Assembly (NCBI GenBank): GCA_964404745.1
Contig: CAYOLG010000025.1
Location: 11,793 to 75,792 of the forward strand
Origin: Pelagisphaera sp964404745
Lineage (GTDB): Bacteria > Verrucomicrobiota > Verrucomicrobiia > Opitutales > Opitutaceae
DNA: 64,000 nt
Direction of reading: 5' to 3'
In this document: positions 40,748 through 49,627 of the stretch, in pieces
Position numbering within the stretch: position 1 is the stretch's first letter
How the letters are laid out: each line of letters begins with the position of its first letter
The notes under the pieces: generated by a model
Told to the model about the DNA's origin: nothing
Databases searched by the model: none
What the model saw: only the letters and a program-made list of their open reading frames with translations
Translations under genes and position numbers: made by a program

Positions 40748-42331
40748 CTAGCGCTCCCAGCCATTCATCCGCAGTACCTCCTCGACGGATACCGGAACGC
40801 CGCCACGCCGCTTGCTTTCGTCAGCCGCCTCCATGAAGGCGTAAATTTCGATCGTTTCTTCCAGCGAAACCGGAACCTCCCCAGTGCGAAACCCCTTGAC
40901 GATTTCTCTCAGCATAGGCGTGTAATCGCCCCCTCGCTCCTGCTCGACGATCGCCTCCGTGCCAAAAGCGGTCACTTGGTACGCTCGTTTCGAATTCCGT
41001 ATTCCGTAGACCACTCCCACAGCTCCTGAATCCCAAATTCCAGTGATGACATCGTTGTCCGGCGTAAACGTGCGCGTCACTGTCGATACGCCCGTTCCCA
41101 TAACCGTGAATAAGGCCTCGGTCGGATGGATGCCATACCAGAAAAAATCGGGATGAGTGGGCTCTACTGTAGCGGGACCGTAGGAAAAGGCCCCTTTCAG
41201 ATCGCCCTTCTTGGCTTCAGCGACATCCACCACTCCCGGGTAAAAGCGAAGCGAGGACGAACTCCAGCAATGAACGTCATGCTTTTTGGCCAATTTATAG
41301 ATCTGGATGGCGTCTCTGAGGGAGCCGGCAATCGGCTTATCGATAAACACGGGTAGTCCCGCTTCAATGACAGGAATAACTTGCTCCAAATGAGGACGCC
41401 CGTCCACGCTCTCCAGCAAAATGACGTCCACATTCTGGCACAATTCCTCGATCGAGTCGTAAAGCTTCACGCCATAGTCATTCACTAGGGTATCGGTAAA
41501 CCCATCGATCCGATCCGCGCTCGACGCGATATCCGGGCTGCCTCCTTTGAACGCGGCCACCACTCGGGCCCCTGGCACGTGCGATTCGTGGTCTGGGTTG
41601 TTGAATCGGCTAGTAAAAGCCACGACGTGCGACGTATCCAATCCAATAATACCCACCTTGAAGGCCAGCTCGGGCATGGCTAGATCGATGGCATCCGCCA
41701 CTTGCAGCCCAATAGCCTGGGAGCCCTCCTTCGTATAATGCACGTCACCCGGAGCTCTAAAATAATCTGCTGGGAAGGATGCCGTGAGCGATCGGATATC
41801 ATTGGTGGGCACGCCGTAGCGCTTCATTACCTTTTCAGCTACAGCGTTGTATCTCAGTTCGTCTCCTATCTTTCGCCCAAGTTCTCCCTCTGGCACAAAG
41901 GAAATGTTTCCCCAAACGAGTCGGGCTCCGGTCCGCTTCAATCTCCTAACGAGCGTATCCAGATTCGTTTCGTACTGCTCTAAGCTCGTCGTTAGGAATC
42001 CAAGCTCCTTGTCTCGCCGCCCTTGATTCGGGCTGTGCGGATGCCGGTAGCACAAATCATGGAGACCCCAATTAAAATGAATCAGGTCCCAATCCCCTTC
42101 CCCGAGCCAATCGTCCAGCTTCTCTAATCCCGTGCCCGTGTGCTGAGCATTTCCCGGATTGCGTACGACTTCGGCCCGACCTTCGTAAATTTTGGAGACG
42201 AAGGGCGTGTAGCCAATGGAGATGGAATCTCCAATGATCAAGATGCGAGGCAACGAGCCTGTTTCAGACCAGCCAGCGGTCTTGAAAATGCAAAGGACCG
42301 GAAGCAACGAGAGAAAGCGTTTAGGAGACAT
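40748..42331 (-). CDS. SGNH hydrolase - Gfo/Idh/MocA oxidoreductase fusion
   Basis: A 527-residue two-domain exported protein. A signal peptide (about 1-22) precedes an SGNH/GDSL hydrolase domain: RILIIGDSISIGYTPF with Ser36, FNWGLHDL as the Asn/Gly block region, and PGDVHYTKEG, where Asp196 and His198 are two apart rather than the usual three. From about residue 224 it becomes a Gfo/Idh/MocA oxidoreductase: FKVGIIGLDTSHVVAF (Rossmann loop, altered from GxGxxG), VDVILLESVDGRPHLEQ, GLPVFIDKPIAGS (the EKP-type motif) and WYGIHPTEALFTVMG. The fusion could couple deacylation with oxidation of the same sugar. Both domains look complete. It is divergent from another Gfo/Idh/MocA gene, 147 bases apart. 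Confidence 0.85.
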   Translation of the reverse strand: MSPKRFLSLLPVLCIFKTAGWSETGSLPRILIIGDSISIGYTPFVSKIYEGRAEVVRNPGNAQHTGTGLEKLDDWLGEGDWDLIHFNWGLHDLCYRHPHSPNQGRRDKELGFLTTSLEQYETNLDTLVRRLKRTGARLVWGNISFVPEGELGRKIGDELRYNAVAEKVMKRYGVPTNDIRSLTASFPADYFRAPGDVHYTKEGSQAIGLQVADAIDLAMPELAFKVGIIGLDTSHVVAFTSRFNNPDHESHVPGARVVAAFKGGSPDIASSADRIDGFTDTLVNDYGVKLYDSIEELCQNVDVILLESVDGRPHLEQVIPVIEAGLPVFIDKPIAGSLRDAIQIYKLAKKHDVHCWSSSSLRFYPGVVDVAEAKKGDLKGAFSYGPATVEPTHPDFFWYGIHPTEALFTVMGTGVSTVTRTFTPDNDVITGIWDSGAVGVVYGIRNSKRAYQVTAFGTEAIVEQERGGDYTPMLREIVKGFRTGEVPVSLEETIEIYAFMEAADESKRRGGVPVSVEEVLRMNGWER

Positions 42332-42478
42332 ATGTGAGTAAACTATAGCTTATGAGTCAGCTGACAAGCGCCTAGCCTTTACGATAAGGCATTTTCCTTG
42401 TGGCGACGGATTTCAGATAGTAGATCTTTCGCTTGAAAATCGTAAGTACATCGGACCAACAATCGACCCCTTCGTATT

Positions 42479-43759
42479 ATGCCTGATTCCCCTTTCACTC
42501 GCCGCTCTTTCCTCAAGCAGGCAGCAGCCATCGGCGCCGCCTCCTACGCTGCTTTTCCTAACATTCAAGCCCAAGGCTCGCCCTCGCGAAAGCTGCGAGT
42601 TGGCGTCATGGGACTTAAGCGAGGCACGGCCCATATACGCGGTTTTCAAGCCGTGCCCGAAGTGGAAATCGCTTATGTTTGCGACGTCGATCAAAAGCGC
42701 CTGGCCGAAGGCGTTAAACTCGCGAATGCGGGCCAAACGACCAGCGTCAAAGGGGTGACAGACTTCCGCAAAATCCTCGATGATTCCTCAGTAGACATTC
42801 TTTCCATCGCCACCCCCAATTTCTGGCACGCCCCAGCGGCTATTCTGGGCTGCCAGGCGGGTAAACACGTGTACGTGGAGAAGCCCGGAAGCTATGATCC
42901 CCAAGAGGCCGAATGGGTCGTTAAAGCGGCTCGTAAGTACGACAAGAAAGTTCAACAAGGCACCCAACGCCGGAGCTACCAATCAATGATCGAAGGGATG
43001 GCCAAGCTGCGAGACGGATTGATTGGCGAAGTCCGATTCGCCCGAACCTGGTACAACAATTCCCGCGGTTCGATCGGCAAAGGCAAACGAGCCACGCCTC
43101 CCTCCCATCTCGACTACGATCTTTGGCAAGGGCCCGCTCCCCGGCGGCCCTATCAAGACAATCTAGTTCACTACAATTGGCATTGGGTTTGGCATTACGG
43201 GGGCGGGGAACTCATTAACAATGGCGTCCACGCTCTTGACCTGGCTCGCTGGGGGCTCGGCGTCGACTATCCCACCAAGGTAACCTACCTGGGCGGGCGC
43301 TATCACTTCGACGACGATCAGGAAACTCCCGATACCGCTGTCGCCCAGTTTGATTTTGGCGACAAAGGAGCCACTTGGGATGGGAGCAGCTGCCTGAGAC
43401 GCAAGGATGAAAACTTGGCATTTTGTTCCTTCTACGGAGACGGCGGCACCATGGCCTTCGATTTTTCTGGATACAAAGTCTATGATACGGAAGGCGCGCT
43501 AGTTGAAGAGCGCGAGGGCACGCCCGGCGACGTTCCTCACTTTGCGAATCACTGCGACGCCATACGCGACGGCGTAGCCTTGAACCAAGACATCGAGGAA
43601 GGGCAAAAGAGCACACAGTGGTGCCACTTGGGCAATATCGCCTACCGGACTCAATCCGTGCTAGAAGTCGATCCAAAGACAGGCCGCATTCGCAACAATC
43701 CAGCAGCCCAGAAGCTCTGGGGCCGCTCCTACAACAAGGGCTGGAAGCCAAAGGTCTAA
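42479..43759 (+). CDS. Tat-exported Gfo/Idh/MocA oxidoreductase
   Basis: A 426-residue NAD(P)-dependent oxidoreductase with a clear twin-arginine leader (TRRSFLKQAAAIGAASYAAF), so it should be folded with its cofactor before export, as known for glucose-fructose oxidoreductase. KLRVGVMGLKRGTAHIRGF is the nucleotide-binding strand, IAYVCDVDQKRL the second, and NFWHAPAAILGCQAGKHV, then VEKPGSYDP, the conserved EKP site. NNGVHALDLARWGLGVDYPT carries the catalytic-region His and Asp of the family. It acts probably in the periplasm on a glycan-derived sugar, perhaps making 3-keto sugars for the DUF1080 hydrolases in this window; that link is inference. ATG 42479. Confidence 0.9.
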   Translation: MPDSPFTRRSFLKQAAAIGAASYAAFPNIQAQGSPSRKLRVGVMGLKRGTAHIRGFQAVPEVEIAYVCDVDQKRLAEGVKLANAGQTTSVKGVTDFRKILDDSSVDILSIATPNFWHAPAAILGCQAGKHVYVEKPGSYDPQEAEWVVKAARKYDKKVQQGTQRRSYQSMIEGMAKLRDGLIGEVRFARTWYNNSRGSIGKGKRATPPSHLDYDLWQGPAPRRPYQDNLVHYNWHWVWHYGGGELINNGVHALDLARWGLGVDYPTKVTYLGGRYHFDDDQETPDTAVAQFDFGDKGATWDGSSCLRRKDENLAFCSFYGDGGTMAFDFSGYKVYDTEGALVEEREGTPGDVPHFANHCDAIRDGVALNQDIEEGQKSTQWCHLGNIAYRTQSVLEVDPKTGRIRNNPAAQKLWGRSYNKGWKPKV

Positions 43760-43788
43760 ATAGGGAGAGCTAACCTGGCATTCTTGAA

Positions 43789-43857
43789 GGTAGGGAGGAC
43801 CGGCTCGGTCCTCCATATTCCAACCCGAAAACGGAGGACCGAGCCAGTCCCCCCTAC
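43789..43857. repeat. REP-like palindromic element (family B)
   Basis: It starts GGTAGGGAGGACCGGCTCGG and ends GGACCGAGCCAGTCCCCCCT then ACC, the clearest copy of this family. It lies 30 bases after the oxidoreductase stop and could end its transcript. Confidence 0.8.
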
Positions 43858-43999
43858 CGATAATTAATGCGCTCGTAAACCGTATGCCGCCTCGCGCTCA
43901 TGGTCCCAGCCCTCTTTTTGGAAAAGCTGCCATTCATGTGTCCAATTAGACAACTAATCGCTTAACTAACTAGCAATTCTAAAACCCAGGCATCACCCC

Positions 44000-44743
44000 A
44001 TGTCTAAATTATCGCTAGCGCTCGCTACAAGTAGTTTATTCCTGACCCAACTCCCTCCTGGCTCCTATGCCGAACTCAAACCGCTGTTGGGACTCCCTAA
44101 AGACATTGCCCTCCAAACCGATTTTTCCCGGCCAGAGCCTCTGAAGAAAGACGTTTGGCAGCAACGCCAGCATACCCGCTGGAAAATTGAAGACGGTGTC
44201 ATGAGAGGCATTCCCTCCACCAAAGAATATCAGGCATCGATTTCACATCACCGGGGTCTGGAACCGAGAATCAGCTGCCCTGCTACACCCCCAGAGTTTG
44301 TCGCTAAATTCTCAATACGTTTCATCGATGGATCGGAGACCCCAATTGCTCCCTTCGTTGAGTTCGGTCACCACATCGCCCGAGTCAAATTCAGCGAATC
44401 CGGCATATCCCTGATCGCCGACGGGGAATCCGTCAAGCTCGATGAAGATCGAGACTTTCGATACGTTCCAGGAAAGTGGTATCACGCCTTGGCGGAACTA
44501 AAAGGCGACGAATTCGTGATTCAATTCGAAGGCGGACCTACGCTCTATGGAAAACATCCGCGATTCGCGTTGCCCGTCTCCAAAGGCGGAGCCGGTTTTG
44601 GAGTCGCTGGACCGAGAGGCGGCAAGGTGGAAATCGACAACATTTCGCTTTGCACAGTTCATGCGAAAACAAATCCAGGTTGGGCAAAGTCGCGAGCCGC
44701 CATTCCCAGTTTCAAGCCGACCGTACTAAAGGCGAAGAATTAG
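44000..44743 (+). CDS. Secreted lectin-fold (DUF1080-like) protein, function unknown
   Basis: A 247-residue exported protein with signal peptide (LATSSLFLTQLPPGSYA). The mature part looks like a concanavalin-like jelly roll distantly related to DUF1080 / family-16 type domains: WKIEDGVMRGIPSTKEYQAS, FVAKFSIRFIDGS, VPGKWYHALAELKGDEFVIQ, and GGAGFGVAGPRGGKVEIDNI. It lacks the FDGxTLxGW opening of true DUF1080 enzymes, so I do not assign that activity. A lysine-rich tail follows. It stands between a REP-like element and a convergent SDR gene, and may bind or cleave a glycan. Confidence 0.6.
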   Translation: MSKLSLALATSSLFLTQLPPGSYAELKPLLGLPKDIALQTDFSRPEPLKKDVWQQRQHTRWKIEDGVMRGIPSTKEYQASISHHRGLEPRISCPATPPEFVAKFSIRFIDGSETPIAPFVEFGHHIARVKFSESGISLIADGESVKLDEDRDFRYVPGKWYHALAELKGDEFVIQFEGGPTLYGKHPRFALPVSKGGAGFGVAGPRGGKVEIDNISLCTVHAKTNPGWAKSRAAIPSFKPTVLKAKN

Positions 44744-44763
44744 ACGCGGAAGCCGTTCCGCCT

Positions 44764-45519
44764 CTACATCGTTCGCCCACCGTCCACCACTAGAAGTTGC
44801 CCGGTTGTCATATCGGTTCGAGTTGCTAGGTAAAATACGGTCTCAGCGATATCATTTGGATCGGATAATCTTGGGATGGGGATGCCGGCCACTTTCTCTT
44901 GGATCTGATCTTCGGTCATTCCCCTCCGCAGCCAACGACTGTCAATGGGGCCTGGGCAAACGGCGTTCACGCGAATTTTCGGGGCCAAGACTCTTGCCAA
45001 CGATTTTGTCAGTGTATTCAACGCGCCCTTACTAACGCAATAGGCTATAGAAGAACCGGATCCAGAAATCCCCGCCACTGAAGACACCTTGACCACTGCG
45101 GCAGATTCTTGCAGCCGAAGCAATCGAAGGGCGGCTCGAGTCACAAAAAAAGGCCCCTTGGCATTAACAGCGAAAGTCGCATCCCATTGGTCCTCGGAGA
45201 GGCTATCCAGATCTTCATGAGACAAAAAGTGGGGCAATCCCGCGGCATTGACGACCACATCCAAGCGCCCGAAGGCCATTTCGATCTCGGCTATCATGGC
45301 CACCACTTCTTCATCCAGACTTACATCGCATTTGGCCAGTATAGCCTTAGCGCCTTGCTCAGCCACAAGCCCTGCCGTCTTTTCCGCTTCGTCCTCGTCC
45401 TCTCCGGGGTAGTTAACCACGACATTGAAGCAGTTTGCAGCGAATTTCGCTGCGCAAGCTCTGCCAACGCCAGTCGCGGATCCGGTTACCAGAGCTACTT
45501 TCTTTTCGGAGACAATCAT
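44764..45519 (-). CDS. SDR-family oxidoreductase
   Basis: A 251-residue short-chain dehydrogenase without a signal peptide, so cytoplasmic, unlike most proteins here. The NAD(P) site TGSATGVG (12-19), NAAG (91-94), catalytic Ser146/147 in KVSSVAG, and Tyr160-x3-Lys164 in YCVSK are all present, and VNAVCPGPIDSRWL and GQLLVVDGGRTM complete the classical SDR pattern. It resembles 3-oxoacyl-ACP-reductase-like or sugar-alcohol dehydrogenases; the substrate cannot be told. It may act on sugars imported after breakdown. It is convergent with the lectin-fold gene, 20 bases apart. Confidence 0.9.
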   Translation of the reverse strand: MIVSEKKVALVTGSATGVGRACAAKFAANCFNVVVNYPGEDEDEAEKTAGLVAEQGAKAILAKCDVSLDEEVVAMIAEIEMAFGRLDVVVNAAGLPHFLSHEDLDSLSEDQWDATFAVNAKGPFFVTRAALRLLRLQESAAVVKVSSVAGISGSGSSIAYCVSKGALNTLTKSLARVLAPKIRVNAVCPGPIDSRWLRRGMTEDQIQEKVAGIPIPRLSDPNDIAETVFYLATRTDMTTGQLLVVDGGRTM

Positions 45520-45576
45520 ATCTTCTCAAGAATACATTCCAGGCCAAAACTTCCACTGCTTTATTCCCGGCAAATC

Positions 45577-45612
45577 AAAAAATAGCGACGATCCGGTTTC
45601 CCGGATCGCCGC
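45577..45612 (-). terminator. Strong GAAA-loop terminator
   Basis: On the minus strand the stem CGATCCGG / CCGGATCG encloses the tetraloop GAAA, is extended by a further GCG/CGC pairing, and is followed by a T-run (45582-45577). It lies about 200 bases downstream of the minus-strand sulfatase at 45812. Confidence 0.75.
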
Positions 45613-45811
45613 CGTTTTCCTAGTACTTTGATCAGCCTAGAATGCCTGCGATTACTCGCAAACGATCCTATATTCGTAATAGAAATTCCATTTACGCGGA
45701 TGGAAGATCGCGATAAATTAATTTATGTGGGTTGCGAACGAGGTTTTCCACGCTCTGGCGTAGTCTCTCCCTCAGAAAATGAAAGTCAACGGATTTCCGG
45801 AAAAATCTTCC

Positions 45812-47314
45812 CTAATATCGCTTATCTTGTTGATTTTGCTGGGCGTGCGAGGGCAAAGGCAGGTAGTCGTGCTGACGTATCATCCAGGCCTCTAGAGCCT
45901 GTCGAAGCCGCTCCAACACCTCTGTATGGGCCCCGCTTTCAGCTAAATTGTTCAATTCATAGGGGTCGCTCTGCAGATCATATAGCTCCATAATCGGGCG
46001 AGGATTCTGGAAATACAGACGTTCGTGAAGTTGAGAAAGTTTTCCTCCTGCTCTAGCAGCATGAATCGATACCCAGGCTTCCGAACCTGGCATGTCCACC
46101 GGCGTGTAGCTCCGGTCAGGAAGAGCATTGTAGATCAGCCGATAGCGTCTCGACGTAACAGAACGGGAAAAGTCCAATCCGTCCGTTCGAGTGATCGGCC
46201 CCCAGTGCCACCCGCGCTCCGCGTAGACATAGTCCCTGGAATTCATGGAACGCCCTAGTAGTTCCGCGAAAAAACTCACTCCGTCCATCTCCTCAGGAAT
46301 GGCAACACCCGCCGCTTCCAAAAACGTGGGGGCCAAATCAATTCCGCTGATAAGCGAATCGCTCGCAGACGCTGGCCGAATCCGTCCAGGCCAGCGGATG
46401 ATTAGCGGTACATGTGTGCCCCGATCAAAGAGCGTTCCCTTTCCCCGCAATAAGGCTTCCCCATTGTCGCCCATAAACACGACGAGCGTGTTTTCCTTGA
46501 GCCCTTGGCGATCGAGCCAATCCATGATTTTTCCGAATCCGTAGTCGAGCTCGCGAACGTCGTCTATGTAGCGAGCATAGTCTTCCCGCACCTCTGGCGT
46601 GTCTGGCCAGTCCGGAGGCAGGGTTAGCTCGCTGGGATCGATTCCATCGTGCTCTGGCCCGAACTTCCGGTGAGGCTGGTTAAAGCCGAAATAAAGGAAA
46701 AACGGTTTCCCCCTGGGAACTGTAGCCAGGGCCGAGGCCACGGCTACATCGACCTTTTCGAGATCCTCCCCTCGAGTACGAGCGCTCCGGACGAAGTGAT
46801 CGAACCGCGTATCTAAATTTTGCATACCTTCCTGAATCAGAACTTCGTCAATGTGAGGTGCCTCTCGATTACGGCCATCCAAATGCTGGTGTCGCCCAGC
46901 CAGCCCCACCCAGTAACCACGTTCTCGAAGAAAATCGGTAAAAAACGGAACGTCCGCCCGGGCTGGTTGAGCGAACCGAGTGACTCCTAGCTTAACCGGA
47001 GACTGGGAGGCGAAGATTGAAATGCGCGAAGGGGCGCATTGGGGAGCGGCCGTGTAGGCCCGATCGAATCGCATACCTTCCGAAGCAAACGCATCCAAAT
47101 TCGGGGTGATACTATATTTCAGAAAATCCGCATTTCCATAGCAGCCCACGTGGGGAACGCTGTGATCGTCGGAGAGGATTAGCAGTATATTGGGCTTGGA
47201 TTCGAGCGCCTGAACGGAGGCCATCACTGAAAACAGGCAAATCGATTTCTTAGCCCAGCTGATATCAAAACGTGACCATCTAGATTTCTGGCTTGTGCTC
47301 GGTAAGCGAATCAT
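45812..47314 (-). CDS. Sulfatase
   Basis: A 500-residue exported sulfatase. Starts at 47314 and 47392 are both possible; the shorter one puts the hydrophobic leader (KKSICLFSVMASVQALES) nearer the N-terminus. KPNILLILSDDHSVPHVGCY has Asp49-Asp50 with His51, CAPSR has Cys93, and GRHQHLDGRN replaces the usual GKWHLG, so Lys is changed to Arg and the following His is shifted. VVFMGDNGEALLRGKGTLFD is the late metal site. The FASQSPVKLG stretch and the 'HxH' loop suggest a heparan-sulfamidase-like subgroup. The substitution in GKWHLG makes its activity worth testing. It is divergent from the VCBS-repeat gene, 100 bases apart. Confidence 0.9.
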   Translation of the reverse strand: MIRLPSTSQKSRWSRFDISWAKKSICLFSVMASVQALESKPNILLILSDDHSVPHVGCYGNADFLKYSITPNLDAFASEGMRFDRAYTAAPQCAPSRISIFASQSPVKLGVTRFAQPARADVPFFTDFLRERGYWVGLAGRHQHLDGRNREAPHIDEVLIQEGMQNLDTRFDHFVRSARTRGEDLEKVDVAVASALATVPRGKPFFLYFGFNQPHRKFGPEHDGIDPSELTLPPDWPDTPEVREDYARYIDDVRELDYGFGKIMDWLDRQGLKENTLVVFMGDNGEALLRGKGTLFDRGTHVPLIIRWPGRIRPASASDSLISGIDLAPTFLEAAGVAIPEEMDGVSFFAELLGRSMNSRDYVYAERGWHWGPITRTDGLDFSRSVTSRRYRLIYNALPDRSYTPVDMPGSEAWVSIHAARAGGKLSQLHERLYFQNPRPIMELYDLQSDPYELNNLAESGAHTEVLERLRQALEAWMIRQHDYLPLPSHAQQNQQDKRY

Positions 47315-47414
47315 TTCCTGAATATTGGTATCTCTTCGCGGGGGGCAATCTCTCTTGGCGGCAAACCGAGTTTCAAGCTTCTCTAAACGCATCGAATCCC
47401 TAGGTTAGAAGACT

Positions 47415-48650
47415 GTGAGATCCTCGGTTCTAGTCCTTACCCTTCTGGCAACTTGCCAAATTGCGGCAGTCTGCCTAGCTCCCATAGCTTTAGCCCAAGC
47501 TTTTGGGCCGCCGGAGGGGACGCCATGGAAACGACACGCCATAGACTCGAGTTCACGGGGAGCGGATGGAATCCGTGTGGCGGATATCGATGGGGACGGC
47601 CTCTGGGATCTCACAACCGGCTGGGAGGAAGGAGGCCGAGTTAGCGTCTACATAAATCCAGGATTTCAAAAATCGCCCGATACTTGGCCCAAAGTGATTG
47701 TCGGAAACGTTCCTTCACCCGAGGACGCCGTTTTTATCGATCTAAATTCGGATGGAAGGCTGGACGTAGTTTCCTCCACTGAAGGAGAAGAACGCACGGT
47801 TTACGCTCATCTGGCTCCGAATCCCAGCCAGTCGCTGAGCTCGGAATCGGGATGGAAGACCTTGCCTTTTCCTGCGACTGTGAAGCGAAATCAGTGGATG
47901 TTCGCCCTCCCTCTGCAAATCGATGGGCGCGATGGAGAAGATCTGGCGCTAGGCTCCAAAGGGGCCAATGCCCAAATCTGCTGGCTGCAAGCCCCAAAAT
48001 CCAGCTCGGACCTCGACGCTTGGCGACTGCGAAAACTTTGCGATGCCGGATGGATCATGTCGTTAAAATCTAAAGACATGGATGGTGATGGAGATCCGGA
48101 CATCCTGCTCTCCGATCGCAAAGGATCCGACACGGGCATCTGGTGGCTGGAGAATCCCGGTCCCGAAAAGGCTGCTTCGTTTCATTGGCCGAGGCGATAT
48201 GTAGCAGGATCCGGCAAAGAAGTGATGTTTTTGGATACCGGGGATATCAACGGAGATGGACTCGAGGATATTGTCGCCGCCGTCAAAGGAGGCGATTTCG
48301 TGGCCGCGATTCGTCTGCCTTCCAAATCGCCTTCATGGAAAGAGTCGAGCATCCCCTACCCTTCCGGTACTGGCACTGGTAAAGCAGTGGCTATCGGAGA
48401 CATCGATCAAAATGGGAAAGCCGACATCGTAGCGACTTGTGAACATTCCGAAAACGCGAGCGGCGTATTTTGGATACAAGAAAATGCCAATGGTGAATGG
48501 TCGGCTACAGAAATAAGCGGAACCAAAGAAGGTGTGAAATTCGATCGAATCGAAACCATCGATCTCGATGGCGATGGCGACCTTGATGTCATCACCTGCG
48601 AAGAGCGCGACAATCTCGGAGTCATCTGGTACGAAAATCCGCTACACTAG
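47415..48650 (+). CDS. VCBS/FG-GAP repeat secreted protein
   Basis: A 411-residue protein beginning at GTG with signal peptide (LLATCQIAAVCLAPIALA). It is built of FG-GAP/VCBS-type propeller repeats, each with an Asp-rich calcium loop: DIDGDGLWDLTTGW, DLNSDGRLDVVSST, DMDGDGDPDILLSD, DINGDGLEDIVAAV, DIDQNGKADIVATC, DLDGDGDLDVITCE. This gives a seven-bladed integrin-like propeller. Such proteins bind glycans or other proteins at the cell surface; no catalytic signature is seen. It opens the long + strand run of DUF1080 and sulfatase genes. It ends before a palindromic element at 48776. Confidence 0.87.
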   Translation: MRSSVLVLTLLATCQIAAVCLAPIALAQAFGPPEGTPWKRHAIDSSSRGADGIRVADIDGDGLWDLTTGWEEGGRVSVYINPGFQKSPDTWPKVIVGNVPSPEDAVFIDLNSDGRLDVVSSTEGEERTVYAHLAPNPSQSLSSESGWKTLPFPATVKRNQWMFALPLQIDGRDGEDLALGSKGANAQICWLQAPKSSSDLDAWRLRKLCDAGWIMSLKSKDMDGDGDPDILLSDRKGSDTGIWWLENPGPEKAASFHWPRRYVAGSGKEVMFLDTGDINGDGLEDIVAAVKGGDFVAAIRLPSKSPSWKESSIPYPSGTGTGKAVAIGDIDQNGKADIVATCEHSENASGVFWIQENANGEWSATEISGTKEGVKFDRIETIDLDGDGDLDVITCEERDNLGVIWYENPLH

Positions 48651-48775
48651 GGTTACAGCTTCCCCGAAAGTCAAAATAGTAGGGCTGGCTCTCGCGCCAT
48701 GCCGAGAATAGGGCGTGTAACACATACCCCTCAAACTATCCACACGAACAAGGTAAACTCGTTTCGTTGCGAATT

Positions 48776-48847
48776 GTGGGAGCGGCTTTACGCCGCGATT
48801 TTTATTTCGGTTGCGATAGTTTTATAGCCGGATAAACCGGCTCCTAC
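48776..48847. repeat. REP-like palindromic element (family E)
   Basis: It starts GTGGGAGCGGCTTTACGCCG and ends GCCGGATAAACCGGCTCCTA then C. The two ends are complementary apart from a few positions, with two inner hairpins. It lies between the VCBS-repeat gene and the DUF1080 gene. Confidence 0.7.
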
Positions 48848-48926
48848 GCGTCCTGATGAATTTGCGATACCGGCGTCGAGAGAAACTTCCGTGACAAAAC
48901 TCTCCTCGGAGCCTATCACCATCTCT

Positions 48927-49598
48927 ATGAAAATCTACCCAATTCTCTCCCTGGCCACTGCCCTAATCCTTTTGTCCCCTTTCGGCTCAGCCAAACCTCC
49001 CAAAGGCTACACGGCTATTTTCGACGGAGAGACCTTAAATGGCTGGTTCTATCTGCCTGACAATCTTCCCGAAACCGTATGGAAAGTGAATCCCAAAAAC
49101 GGTACGCTTGGTAGAGAATTGAAGGGAGGATCCATCTGGACCAAGGAAACCTACGGGGACTTTGTTCTCGACCTGGAATTCAGACTTAACCCCAACTGCA
49201 ATAGTGGCGTTTTCGTTCGCAGCGATCCGCAAAATCCCGTGCAAGGAGGCTTCGAAATTCAGCTCTACGACTCCTACGGCAAAAGCGAAATTGATTCCCA
49301 CGATTGCGGGGCTCTCTATGACGCCGTCGTCCCATCAAGCAATGCCGTCAAGCCAGCTAAAGAGTGGAATCGCATCACCATCCGCTGCAAGGGGCCCCTC
49401 ATTCAAGTGACGCTGAACGGCGAGCGCATCGTCAATGCCAACCTCGATCAGTGGACAACGCCCCAGAAAAACCCGGACGGCTCCAAGAACAAGTTCAAGA
49501 CCGCTCTAAAAGACCTTCCTAGAACCGGCCACATCGGCTTCCAGGACCACGGGCACAATGTCTGGTTCCGCAACGTCTATCTGAAAGAGCTCAAATAA
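48927..49598 (+). CDS. DUF1080 (3-keto-disaccharide hydrolase) protein
   Basis: A 223-residue exported DUF1080 protein; ATG 48927 gives the signal peptide (ILSLATALILLSPFGSA) directly, while GTG 48891 would add 12 residues. The jelly-roll pattern is complete: YTAIFDGETLNGWFYLP, YGDFVLDLEFRLNPNCNSGV, FEIQLYDSYGKSEIDSHDCG, KEWNRITIRCKGPLIQVTLN, and HIGFQDHGHNVWFRNVYLKEL. Members characterised in Bacteroides hydrolyse 3-keto-glucosides. It is 29 bases upstream of a sulfatase, so the two are likely co-expressed. The GSKNKFKTALKD insertion near the C-terminus is longer than in the other copies. Confidence 0.92.
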   Translation: MKIYPILSLATALILLSPFGSAKPPKGYTAIFDGETLNGWFYLPDNLPETVWKVNPKNGTLGRELKGGSIWTKETYGDFVLDLEFRLNPNCNSGVFVRSDPQNPVQGGFEIQLYDSYGKSEIDSHDCGALYDAVVPSSNAVKPAKEWNRITIRCKGPLIQVTLNGERIVNANLDQWTTPQKNPDGSKNKFKTALKDLPRTGHIGFQDHGHNVWFRNVYLKELK

Positions 49599-49627
49599 TT
49601 TAAGCCTAAATCATTCGTATTGATAAA

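Noticed and set aside
2528..49620. Repeated CGTAT motif just before several start codons (2528, 34266, 42471, 49614)
   Set aside because: It is short, its distance to the start varies from 2 to 25 bases, and in one case it lies so close that it could not be a -10 box; chance cannot be excluded.
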